A stretch of DNA of 64,000 nucleotides from Thalassovita sp. (GTDB lineage Bacteria > Pseudomonadota > Alphaproteobacteria > Rhodobacterales > Rhodobacteraceae), in contig NZ_OY829290.1 in the NCBI RefSeq assembly GCF_963691685.1, positions 2,542,001 through 2,606,000 on the forward strand, in the 5' to 3' direction. The translations under genes and the position numbers were made by a program. The notes below the pieces were generated by a model. That model searched no databases, had not been told where the DNA came from, and worked only from the letters and a program-made list of their open reading frames with translations. This document shows, one piece after another, positions 26,965-35,432 of the stretch (positions within the stretch are counted from its first letter, which is position 1; each line of letters starts with the position of its first letter).

Positions 26965-28563
26965 TCAGGAGGCCAGACGCAGCGCGCCGTCTTCCCCTTT
27001 GGTGGCCTCTGCGACATCACCGTCCTGCAGCTGATCCGGCTCTGCTGCACCCTCCTCAGGTGTCTCTGCCGACGCGTCTGCCGCGCTACCCGTGCCGTCA
27101 AGATCGAAATAGCTCACCACATCGGTCAGTTGCGCCGCCTGCCCCGACAGTTCGGTTGCCGTGCTGGCCAGTTCTTCTGAGGCTGCCGTGTTTTCCTGCG
27201 TCACAGCATCCAAGCGCTGCACGGCCTCATTGATCTGGCTGGCGCCAATTGCCAGTTCCCGCGAAGAACCGGAAATACCACTGACCAGGGTCGAGGTCTT
27301 TTCGATCTGCGGCACCAGCGCGGTGACCATTTCACCAGCCACACGGGCGCGTTCAACCGTCTCACTGGAAAGCGTGGAAATCTCAGCAGCGGCCTTCTGG
27401 CTGCTTTCCGCCAGCTTGCGCACTTCGCTGGCCACAACCGCAAAACCGCGGCCATGCTCACCGGCCCGCGCGGCCTCCACCGCGGCGTTCAGGGCCAAAA
27501 GATCGGTCTGGCGCGAGATGTCCTGCAGAACGTTGATCCGTTCGCCGATCATCCGCATGCCAGAGACCGCTTCGGAAACCGCATCCCCCGATTTCTGCGC
27601 TTCCACCGACGCGCGGCGGGCGATCTGTTCCGTCTCAGATGAGTTTTCCGAGCTGGCCGAGATATTGGCCGACATCTGCTCAACAGCGGCTGAAACCTCC
27701 TCGGTCGAACTGGCCTGCACCGCAGCGCCCTCGGACAGGGTTTCCGAGGTGCCCGCCATCTGTTCCGAACCAACAGACAGGTTGCGTGCCGCGGCATCCA
27801 CATTGGTCAACGTATCGCGCAGGCGGTCCACCATATCGATCTGGGCGCTCAGCAGATCCGAAATCTCATTATTGCCCTTTGGGGTCGCCTTCACGCTCAG
27901 ATCACCTTGTGCCACGCTGCGCGCCATATCGATGGAGGTTTTCATTCCCGTAGAGATCGACCGGATGATTGACAGCGCGGCGATGCTGCAGACCACCAGC
28001 GCCACCACCGACAGGATGGTCAGGTTGCGCGACAGATCCGCCTGCCAGCGGGCGGCATCCACGTCCGGAAGGTAGCTGCCATCCTCGGCAAAAACCTCTT
28101 GCGCATGGGGCACATGCACCATGCTTGAGACCGGCAGGCACCCCAGTTCCGCCAGGAAGGTCCGCATGTTCACCGCCGCCCGCGCACCGCCCCATTGACC
28201 GGCGGAATAGGTCACGATGGCGCTGGGTTTGAAGGAAAACAGCGAGCTGCCAAAATGGTTCAAAAGATCGGCCAGGGCCGGGCTCATCGAATGGTTATAC
28301 TCCGGGCTGACCGCCACATAGCCATCCGCCGCGGCAATCTTTTCTGCCAGCTGATCCAGTGCCGCCGGCGCGCGGCCCTTGGCATAGGCAAACTGCGGTT
28401 TGAACGAGGCCGGCAGGTCCAGATCCAAGGGATCGATCAGCTCCACCTGATGGCTGGCCTCTTGCAGCCAAGCCACCGTTGACCTGGCCACCCGCTCCCC
28501 CAACCGCGCCGGCCGCGGCGGTGTGGAGGTCCGCACGGATCCAAGAAACACCAAAATCTTCAT
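26965..28563 (-). CDS. NADPH-dependent FMN reductase fused to chemoreceptor signalling region
   Basis: A 532-residue hybrid in one uninterrupted frame. ATG at 28563 has AGGAGG five bases upstream. Residues 1 to about 180 are a flavodoxin-fold NAD(P)H-dependent FMN reductase (MKILVFLGSVRTS, then VSPEYNHSMSPALADLLNHFG and YSAGQWGGARAAVNMR). At about residue 183 the sequence passes directly into one membrane helix (LTILSVVALVVCSIAALSII), a HAMP domain (RSISTGMKTS to the EISDLLSAQ region) and a full methyl-accepting signalling domain with the tip LLALNAAVEAARAGEHGRGFAVVASEVRKLAE. The usual periplasmic sensor and first helix are absent. It may be a deletion fusion of two genes or a redox-sensing receptor. 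With one helix and no signal peptide, the topology is unclear. Confidence 0.85.
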   Translation of the reverse strand: MKILVFLGSVRTSTPPRPARLGERVARSTVAWLQEASHQVELIDPLDLDLPASFKPQFAYAKGRAPAALDQLAEKIAAADGYVAVSPEYNHSMSPALADLLNHFGSSLFSFKPSAIVTYSAGQWGGARAAVNMRTFLAELGCLPVSSMVHVPHAQEVFAEDGSYLPDVDAARWQADLSRNLTILSVVALVVCSIAALSIIRSISTGMKTSIDMARSVAQGDLSVKATPKGNNEISDLLSAQIDMVDRLRDTLTNVDAAARNLSVGSEQMAGTSETLSEGAAVQASSTEEVSAAVEQMSANISASSENSSETEQIARRASVEAQKSGDAVSEAVSGMRMIGERINVLQDISRQTDLLALNAAVEAARAGEHGRGFAVVASEVRKLAESSQKAAAEISTLSSETVERARVAGEMVTALVPQIEKTSTLVSGISGSSRELAIGASQINEAVQRLDAVTQENTAASEELASTATELSGQAAQLTDVVSYFDLDGTGSAADASAETPEEGAAEPDQLQDGDVAEATKGEDGALRLAS

Positions 28564-29017
28564 ACCACCCTCCTGCTGCCATTGCCCTTTTGCGGGCCTT
28601 ACCGCCCCCCTGCGAAGAGGTAGCGCAAAACACCACCCTGCCCAAACTGAAATAAAGGGGCTTGCGGCGGCTCTACAGGCGTTGCCAAGCAAAAGGTAAA
28701 CGCACAAAAGCATCCACCACAGGGACGAAGCGATACACCAAAAACATGGAACTTTTGCTCGGAGGTTTGGCAGACAGGAAGTCCGCTCACAAATGTCGCT
28801 AAATCATTATAAAAAATTAATAAATATTCTACAGCTTAAAAACATACCACAAAACCTACCCCACTAAATCCACTGAACGATGGCCAACCACGCCACAAGG
28901 CACACCACACAATGATCAAGGCGCTGGCCTCCCCTTCCGCCCTATACGGCCAAGAAACCTTTCAAATGATCGACAACGTGCAGACAAGACGACGCTTTGT
29001 GGATACTCGGCTACGCT
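28564..29017. other. Intergenic, AT-rich, no gene seen
   Basis: This stretch holds the upstream region of the FMN reductase-chemoreceptor gene. Around 28795-28840 it is strongly AT-rich (runs such as ATTATAAAAAATTAATAAAT), fitting a promoter zone. No convincing coding frame is present. Confidence 0.5.
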
Positions 29018-29641
29018 TCACAAACTCGGTTTCAACCAAATCCTTGCATCATAGCCGTCTCGCGCAGGAATAAATTGCTCGACACCACAAACCACCTGCC
29101 CCTTTAATCCCTGCCCTTGCTCTGGAAGCTTATCCATCATGACTATATCCGTACGGCCATTTGCGAATACAAGATATGTTGTAAAACACTCCTCATTGGA
29201 AAAACCCTTGGCCGGAAAAGACTTCGGCGTTTGGGAAAAAAATTCCTGACACGCCAACTTAGATATACCTAATGCCCGCGCAGCTTCAACTGGACCCTCG
29301 CATATAACTAAATTGACATCGCTATGTGGCTCCCACAAAAGCAAGTGCATTTTAGCCACATTCAAGCTAACCACTGTGGGACAGTAATAAACAACCGTCC
29401 AAACGCGACCTGCAGGCGCCAACGTTAACTTTAACAATTCCATTTGGTTTTTGCGTTCTTCCGCATTTATCCTAAAAGACAATACTTCGGAACAATCGAC
29501 CAGACACCGCATCCCAGGAACGACTCTTGGATCAACCGCATAAACGTCAACTAGAGCATCAGCTTCACTCGTTTTGCAATTCCCTAAAAATTTAACATGC
29601 AGAAGATCCAAAGCTGAAATAATTTGATAGCTTGCCGACAT
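29018..29641 (-). CDS. SpoIIAA/STAS-like protein paired with histidine kinase
   Basis: A 207-residue protein. ATG at 29641 is chosen because GGAG stands about 7 bases upstream, unlike the GTG three codons earlier. Residues about 5-120 (LLHVKFLGNCKTSEADALVD, then CLVDCSEVLSFRI and VNLAKMHLLL-like helices) have the alternating strand-helix pattern of the SpoIIAA/SEC14-like STAS fold; the C-terminal 85 residues are not recognised. It lies 43 bases downstream of a hybrid histidine kinase on the same strand and is likely co-transcribed, so it may be a protein-interaction partner of that kinase. The family assignment is tentative. Confidence 0.55.
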   Translation of the reverse strand: MSASYQIISALDLLHVKFLGNCKTSEADALVDVYAVDPRVVPGMRCLVDCSEVLSFRINAEERKNQMELLKLTLAPAGRVWTVVYYCPTVVSLNVAKMHLLLWEPHSDVNLVICEGPVEAARALGISKLACQEFFSQTPKSFPAKGFSNEECFTTYLVFANGRTDIVMMDKLPEQGQGLKGQVVCGVEQFIPARDGYDARIWLKPSL

Positions 29642-29684
29642 TGCAATCACTCCAATTTTCAGTAGTTACCAAACAAGGTCAACA

Positions 29685-31694
29685 TCAACAGTTTTTCAGT
29701 ATAATACCGGCCAATTCGCTTCTTAGGTATTCAAACTTCGCTGGCTTTCGAATGGTGCCACAAAACCCACCAAACCCGGACCTGTCAAATTCCTGAATAT
29801 CTCCCGCGGTCATTAGGATCGCGGGCATTTCTGGCAAGTTTAGTTTATGTTCTTTGTTTCGGATTTCGTTCAGAAGCGACAAACCATCCATTTGTGGCAT
29901 TTGCAAGTCTGTTAGCAAACAAGAGTATTCACCTGGAGCCCAGCATTCAAGTGCATCTTTTCCATTCGAGAACATTTGGTAGTTCAAACCGTTCGCCTGA
30001 AGTTGTGCAGCGAGAATGTCTTGAGATAGTTGATTGTCTTCGCAAATCATCAACGGACGTTCGGCACACACCGCGACCACCCGCATTATCTCTTCATCTT
30101 CCAAGGAAACATTTCTCACATTTCCATTCAAACCCTCGCTGAAATCGGTCTCGAGCACTTCAAATAATTGCGACCATTGAATCGGATTACACTCGACGTG
30201 GCGCCCCTGAGCGTGGGCCGCCGGAAAATTCGAATTAGAAGAAAATTTGACAAATTTGGACGGAGTAGAAATTCGGCCAAGTTCGTGTCTCCAGCGCTCA
30301 TGATCAAAAGCAGGGCAATCATGCATTAAAAATACATCTCGATTGCTTGAACTCTTCAACAACTCCAATATTTCCTTTTCATTAGCAACCTTCCTAACTT
30401 TAATCCCTACAAGCCCTAACTGTTCATCAATCCTCTGCAGTTCAGATCCGTGACTACCAAGAAAAATAAAGTTGTAGTTCGATAAGTCAGCGGCGTACTC
30501 TGACAGCTGCTCGTCTTCTTGGAGATTTATGCTCAAAGTAGCCGTCGTTCCGATGCCCATTTGGCTTTCGATGAAAAGCTCTCCTCCCATCAAGACTGCC
30601 AATTCTCGTGAAAGCACCAAACCGAGTCCTGTACCTCCAATCGGTGTAGCCAAAGCCCCATGAGCCTGAGCGTAAGGACGGAAAGCTTTTAGCATACCTT
30701 CACGGGACATACCTATTCCGTTGTCTTGCACAATAAAATGAAAAGTTCCATCGAGATCACGCAAGGCAGATATGTGAACAAAAGTTTCTTCTTTTTCGGG
30801 ATCAGAAAACTTGATTGCATTACTGATCATGTTGGACAAGATTTGCCGAATCTTAACAGGATCACCATTGAGTTGAACAGGCAATACAATGTGGTCATGA
30901 TAACTCATTGTTACATTGGCAGAACTGGCCAAAGGACGAAAATTTCTAAGGGTACTCTCCAGGAGTTCCCGAAGACTAAATACTTCAGAGTTGGCCTGCA
31001 TTGCCTTTGCTTCAAACTTCGAAAGATCCAAGACGTTATTTATCAGGTTCAACAAATGATCGCTGGCCTCCGACAACGCATTCACCAACTGCATCTGAGC
31101 GGCATCCAAATCCGTATTTCTTAACAACTCTGCTGCGCCAACAATTCCGTTCATTGGTGTTCTGATTTCGTGACTGACGCCAGCAATGAAACGTGTTTTT
31201 TGGTTATTGGCGGCCTCGGCCAATCGTGTCTTTTCTCTCAGTTGACTGGTCCTAGCTTGAACTTTGGTTTCAAGCGAACGGGTCATTTTTGACAGTTGAT
31301 GCACGATACTTTGGTGTCTCGTCATATCTGTTACGAATGCGATTGCCAGTCCGCTGTCGTCGGTCCGGGTGAACCCTAGCCCGACCTCAACCTCCACTTC
31401 CGAACCATCGCTCCTCTGGGCAACTAAAATATTGCCTCTGCTCATAGAACGCGTTGATGGATTGTCGAAAAAGACACTTCTATGGTTTGTATGGGCTCCC
31501 CTCAATTCGGCCGGCAGCAGAACCTCAACGTCGGCGCCAACCAGTTCATCCATCCCGTAACCAAATAACCTGAGGATGGCGGGGTTGCACCAGACGATCG
31601 TTCCCTCGGGGTTGATTAGCATTATCCCCTGAGGCGCTGCACCTGCAACGTCCTGAACCATCTTGCTAACGATCTGATTGAGTATTTCTGTCAT
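29685..31694 (-). CDS. Cytosolic PAS hybrid histidine kinase
   Basis: A 669-residue hybrid sensor kinase without membrane segments. Residues about 15-135 are a PAS domain (GIMLINPEGTIVWCNPAILRLFGY), followed by a coiled coil, a HisKA domain with phospho-accepting H175 in GVSHEIRTPMNG, and an ATPase domain (QDNGIGMSREG; GGTGLGLVLSREL). A middle segment (about 410-510) looks like a degenerate receiver, and the C-terminal receiver keeps the acidic pocket (CEDN) and phospho-accepting D596 in LLTDLQMPQMDG. The input is probably an intracellular ligand or redox state. No DNA-binding response regulator lies nearby, so phosphate may pass to a distant partner or to the SpoIIAA-like protein's pathway. 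Confidence 0.87.
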   Translation of the reverse strand: MTEILNQIVSKMVQDVAGAAPQGIMLINPEGTIVWCNPAILRLFGYGMDELVGADVEVLLPAELRGAHTNHRSVFFDNPSTRSMSRGNILVAQRSDGSEVEVEVGLGFTRTDDSGLAIAFVTDMTRHQSIVHQLSKMTRSLETKVQARTSQLREKTRLAEAANNQKTRFIAGVSHEIRTPMNGIVGAAELLRNTDLDAAQMQLVNALSEASDHLLNLINNVLDLSKFEAKAMQANSEVFSLRELLESTLRNFRPLASSANVTMSYHDHIVLPVQLNGDPVKIRQILSNMISNAIKFSDPEKEETFVHISALRDLDGTFHFIVQDNGIGMSREGMLKAFRPYAQAHGALATPIGGTGLGLVLSRELAVLMGGELFIESQMGIGTTATLSINLQEDEQLSEYAADLSNYNFIFLGSHGSELQRIDEQLGLVGIKVRKVANEKEILELLKSSSNRDVFLMHDCPAFDHERWRHELGRISTPSKFVKFSSNSNFPAAHAQGRHVECNPIQWSQLFEVLETDFSEGLNGNVRNVSLEDEEIMRVVAVCAERPLMICEDNQLSQDILAAQLQANGLNYQMFSNGKDALECWAPGEYSCLLTDLQMPQMDGLSLLNEIRNKEHKLNLPEMPAILMTAGDIQEFDRSGFGGFCGTIRKPAKFEYLRSELAGIILKNC

Positions 31695-32040
31695 CTATCA
31701 AAACCCTGCTGCAGTTTTGGTTAGCAAAATCGAGAGCAACCTCAATAAAATTATTCATATCAAATATACTTCATATTTTATCTACTAAATTGAAAGGAAA
31801 ATTTTTTTCAGCTCTGCTTCCCGGCTTCACCAACTAGCCTCAGAAGACGTATCTCAGGGGTATCAATTACACCCTATAATTGCATTATCTATTTGTGTTT
31901 GTACTCAAGGCGCATCTTCAGATGGAAGCGAGAATAAAGACGCTACCTCAGGATATTGCGCATTTTTTCTGACTTATTGACACTCCCTCTGTGGATGATC
32001 CAAGATCAACTCGACTGCAATTCTGGGAAGACCACATACG
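31695..32040. other. Divergent intergenic region, AT-rich
   Basis: It separates the histidine kinase (minus) from the first GntR gene (plus) and should hold both promoters. It is markedly AT-rich around 31740-31830. No coding frame is convincing. Confidence 0.5.
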
Positions 32041-32673
32041 ATGATTGTCGGAACATTGACACATCAAGTCGCCACCTTTCTGAGGGAGGAGATCTTGTCA
32101 GGACGTTTACGTCCTGGGGAACCAATCCTTCCGAATGTGGTAGCCGAACAGTTGGGTGTGAGTCGTGTGCCGGTAAGAGAGGCCGTCCAAAAATTGGTGG
32201 CAGAATCTCTGATCGAGCAGAGTGCCAACAGAAGCGCCAGAGTTTCAAGTTTGTCCCCAGACGAGTTGTATGAGCTGGGGTTGATCGTTTTTTCTCTTGA
32301 AAATACAGCCACCGGTCTGGGGGTCGAGAAGATGCAAGATGGCGACTTCAATGAAATGGAACGACTGCTTGAAAGAATGAAAGCCGCAGAAAATGATCCG
32401 GTGACATGGTATGAACACAACCATCAATTTCATGCTTGCATGTACAGAGCTTGCGGCTGGACAAAGCTGATCCAAATGGTCGAAGACGGACGGCGCAACC
32501 TTATGCGTTTCCAAACCGACACTGAACTGATTAGTTTCAATGCAGATCGGTTTCATAGTGAGCATGTCGCCCTTCTCATTGCGGCCCGAAAGAGGGACCG
32601 CGAGCTTGTTGGTTCAGCCCTGCAAGCCCACTTCGATAACAGCATTCCTCTTTTCATTAAGGCTCTCCCATAG
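32041..32673 (+). CDS. GntR family regulator, FCD type, first tandem copy
   Basis: A 210-residue FadR-type regulator. Residues 1-70 are the winged helix (FLREEILSGRLRPGEPILPNVVAEQLGVSRVPVREAVQKLVAESL), and the rest is the all-helical FCD ligand domain. The possible metal ligands of FCD domains appear as His in NHQFHACMYR and EHVALL. It resembles the second GntR gene 621 bases downstream over its whole length, including a shared WY-N-FH and EDGR-NL-RFQ pattern, so the two are tandem paralogues. No transporter or enzyme operon adjoins them, so the regulated genes are unknown. Confidence 0.83.
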   Translation: MIVGTLTHQVATFLREEILSGRLRPGEPILPNVVAEQLGVSRVPVREAVQKLVAESLIEQSANRSARVSSLSPDELYELGLIVFSLENTATGLGVEKMQDGDFNEMERLLERMKAAENDPVTWYEHNHQFHACMYRACGWTKLIQMVEDGRRNLMRFQTDTELISFNADRFHSEHVALLIAARKRDRELVGSALQAHFDNSIPLFIKALP

Positions 32674-33294
32674 ATATCTTTAAATCTGCCTCACAGACGC
32701 GCACATGATGGCAACGCAATTTGGCGAAGCTGGCAATCGCTTGTAGCGCCTGTAGCTCGAACTCTAGCGCACGTACCTGAGCCGCCCTCAATGAAGCGGC
32801 CCGTCCCTGTAGTTGGGAAACGGAGGGTAGAAGATCGGCCTCAAACGGCACAAACAAAAAGTATTGACGAAGTTACGAAATGTTGAGGGCTTGTTCGATG
32901 AGGGAATGCCGCGAGTTGATGCGATCCCGTAGGTTCGGATTAGAAGACAGGCCCAATCCAGAACTCAGTCATTTCGAATTTCAACGGCAAGCGGCGCAAC
33001 AAACGCATAAATGCGATGCTTTTACCGCATTGGCAAAAGGCCGTGGCACGGTGGAAGAAAGTTAGGACAAATGCAACGCTCACAGGCCATTTTCGGCATA
33101 CAGCAATGTGACACCCTGAAAACTTCCCAAGAAAGTAACGGTGGAAAAACTGGCCGCGCAAGGGCGGCCGACAAGTTCCAAACTGAAGCATCCAAGCAGG
33201 GAAGGATTGAATTTTGGCGGGCCACGGTGAATACTCAAATACAGTAATTTAAGCGGCGTGCCTCGTTTGAGGAGTCCTTTGTAGGAGATGCTCG
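32674..33294. other. Region between GntR paralogues, no clear gene
   Basis: No frame here has convincing coding features. A minus-strand frame at 32657-32857 and several overlapping short frames at 32880-33247 have no ribosome sites and no recognisable motif, and could be decayed gene remains. The last 20 bases carry AGGAG for the second GntR gene. Confidence 0.4.
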
Positions 33295-33942
33295 TTGAAG
33301 CCAATTGTCATGACGCTTGCAGCTCAAACTGCCGCGATTTTACGCGATGAGATCCTGTCTGGAGACATTCGTCCAGGCGCGGTGCTGCTGCCTGCCGAAA
33401 TAAGCAAACGGCTGGGCGTGAGCCAAGCCCCCGTTAGAGAGGGCTTGCAGTATCTGGTTGCTCAGGGGCTTGTCGAAAAGAAACCAAATAAAAGCGCTGT
33501 CGTTGCCACCATGGGCGGCAATGAGCTGATCGAATTGGCCGCCACAATTTTTGCACTTGAATTGTCGGCATCAATTAGAGGCACTTTGAGCATTTCGGAC
33601 GACAACGTCAGAGCTATGGGCAGCGTGCTGGAGCAGATGAGAGATCGAACTCTAAGTGCGAGTAAATGGTACGATCTGAACCAGCTCTTCCATAGCTACT
33701 TGTTTCGTTCGAGCAACTGGCCAACGATGATCCAAAAAATTGAAGATGGGCGTGAAAACTTGAAGCGTTTTCAGGTCGACGACGAGCTTGTTGATCCAAA
33801 CTTCGATGCCTTTGATGATGAGCACGCAGCAATTTTCAACAGTGTGCAAGAACGTAACTTGGAGGCAGCTTCTGAAGCTCTAAAAGTCCATTTCGACAAT
33901 AGTGTGGCGCTTCTGGAAGCTAAGTTTTGCACCAGTGATTGA
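33295..33942 (+). CDS. GntR family regulator, FCD type, second tandem copy
   Basis: A 215-residue FadR-type regulator similar along its length to the gene at 32041. The TTG at 33295 is taken as start because AGGAG lies seven bases upstream and the N-terminus then aligns with the paralogue; ATG 33310 is an alternative. The winged helix includes LGVSQAPVREGLQYLVAQGLVEKK. The FCD part has NQLFHSYLFRSSNW and DEHAAIFNSV with the conserved histidines. It is followed by a strong hairpin and the 3' end of a broken chemoreceptor gene on the opposite strand. Confidence 0.82.
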   Translation: MKPIVMTLAAQTAAILRDEILSGDIRPGAVLLPAEISKRLGVSQAPVREGLQYLVAQGLVEKKPNKSAVVATMGGNELIELAATIFALELSASIRGTLSISDDNVRAMGSVLEQMRDRTLSASKWYDLNQLFHSYLFRSSNWPTMIQKIEDGRENLKRFQVDDELVDPNFDAFDDEHAAIFNSVQERNLEAASEALKVHFDNSVALLEAKFCTSD

Positions 33943-33960
33943 ATCTGTGAAAATTCGAAA

Positions 33961-33991
33961 TGGGCGGGCACTTTATAGAGGTGCCCGCCCA
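33961..33991. terminator. Bidirectional hairpin between GntR gene and chemoreceptor
   Basis: TGGGCGGGCAC pairs perfectly with GTGCCCGCCCA over a 9-base loop. It lies 18 bases after the GntR stop and 12 bases beyond the convergent chemoreceptor stop. There is no T-run, but the 11-bp stem is strong. Confidence 0.65.
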
Positions 33992-34560
33992 ACACGTCAG
34001 TCACTAAGCGGCATTAGATCGCAGAGGGACAAAATCTTCATCATCGTCTTGGGCACTTAGATCGAGCGACACGACAGCTTTTGTTTCTTCAGTCGCGGTC
34101 GTTTCGCTACTTATGGTTTGTTTGTCTTCCTTTTGGCTTGAATCTCGCGCCTCTAACTTAAAGCCACTAACCGTCTCCTGTAGAGTTCTTGCCTGCGCTG
34201 ACAACTCCTCAGCAGTGACCGAGAGCTCCTCTGAAGCGGCTGTGTTGGTTTGGCTTGAGTTATCCACTTGCCCAACAACAATTCCAATTTGCTCAATCCC
34301 TTTGGAAATCTCGACGTTAGATGTAGCGATATTCCCTACAAGCTTTGAGGTAGATTGAATTTCCGGGACAAGTTCCTCCATCATCTGCAAGGCAGTTTCT
34401 GAAGAAGACACTGTAACAGTGGTTAGGCTGTTGATCTCTGCCGCAGCTTCCTGACTGCGCTCAGCCAGCTTTCGCACTTCGCTGGCCACAACGGCGAAGC
34501 CTCTACCATGATCTCCCGCTCGAGCCGCTTCCACTGCAGCATTGAGAGCCAGCAAATCTG

Positions 34561-34568
34561 TTTGGCGC
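34561..34568. repeat. 8-bp target duplication of IS66 copy A
   Basis: TTTGGCGC occurs here and again at 36973-36980, directly flanking the element. Eight bases is the normal IS66 target duplication. Confidence 0.92.
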
Positions 34569-34637
34569 GTAAGCGGTGCGCCACCCCCACACTTTCGAAC
34601 TGACGTCTGATCTGCGATTCAGAGGCTTCTTTGTTTT

Positions 34638-35039
34638 GTGGGGAGTTTCTCGATGGGAGCTATATGTGAGTTTCTGGCAAGTGTGCCGCGTCGGGCGGAT
34701 GGCAAGCGGAGTTGGCCACCGGAGTTGAAGGCTCGGATTGTGGCGGAGACGTTGCTCGAAGGCGAGACGGTCAAGGCGGTTGCGAAGCGGTATGAGCTGA
34801 TCCCCAGCACAGTGTCTGATTGGCGGCGGATGGCGCGGCAGGGCAAGTTGGTTCTGCCCAATTTGGACGGCATGGACTTCGTTCCTGTTGAGATGGAGAC
34901 GCCTGCGCCCGTGGCTTCGCCCCTACCAACAGCATCAACCAGCACGCTTGATGTGATCCAAGGCGATGTCACCATTCGTTTGGACGCCGCGACACCAGCG
35001 GCGCGGGTCGTTGAGATCGCACGGGCTTTGGCTACGTGA
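34638..35039 (+). CDS. tnpA: IS66 TnpA-like accessory protein, copy A
   Basis: A 133-residue IS66 accessory protein with a helix-turn-helix of transposase OrfA type (KARIVAETLLEGETVKAVAKRY, then STVSDWRRMARQG). It starts with GTG at 34638, or ATG at 34653, and its stop overlaps the tnpB start by four bases. In this family it assists TnpC; it is not itself the catalytic protein. Identical to the copy at 40011-40412. Confidence 0.88.
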   Translation: MGSFSMGAICEFLASVPRRADGKRSWPPELKARIVAETLLEGETVKAVAKRYELIPSTVSDWRRMARQGKLVLPNLDGMDFVPVEMETPAPVASPLPTASTSTLDVIQGDVTIRLDAATPAARVVEIARALAT

Positions 35040-35389
35040 TCATGCCATCCCATAAAGTGCGGATTTTTGTGGCCAGCGATCCTGTGGACTTCCGCAAAGG
35101 TCATGATGGGCTGGCCGCCTTGGTACAGAGCCACCTGCGTCAGAAGCCGTTTGATGGGTCGGTTTATGTCTTCCGTGCCAAGCGGGCAGATCGATTGAAG
35201 CTGATCTATTGGGACGGCAGCGGATTGGTGATGGCGTACAAGCGGCTGGAAGATAACAGTTTCACATGGCCTGCGATTAAGAACGGGGTGATGCGTCTGG
35301 AGCCAGCCCAGTTTGAGGCTTTGTTCGCAGGTCTGGATTGGCGACGCGTGCAGCCCCTGGAGGTGACAGCTCCGGCTGCGGCGGAGTGA
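35036..35389 (+). CDS. tnpB: IS66 TnpB (Orf2-like) protein, copy A
   Basis: A 117-residue protein with the TnpB hallmark DPVDFRKGHDGLAALVQ and VYVFRAKRADRLKLIYWDGSG. It is required for IS66 transposition, but its biochemical role is unclear. It starts with GTG 35036 or ATG 35042, overlapping tnpA. Identical to the copy at 39661-40014. Confidence 0.92.
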   Translation: MIMPSHKVRIFVASDPVDFRKGHDGLAALVQSHLRQKPFDGSVYVFRAKRADRLKLIYWDGSGLVMAYKRLEDNSFTWPAIKNGVMRLEPAQFEALFAGLDWRRVQPLEVTAPAAAE

Positions 35390-35432
35390 CTCACGGGGGC
35401 GTTTGGGCGGGCCATTCCACCCTTGTTTTGGT

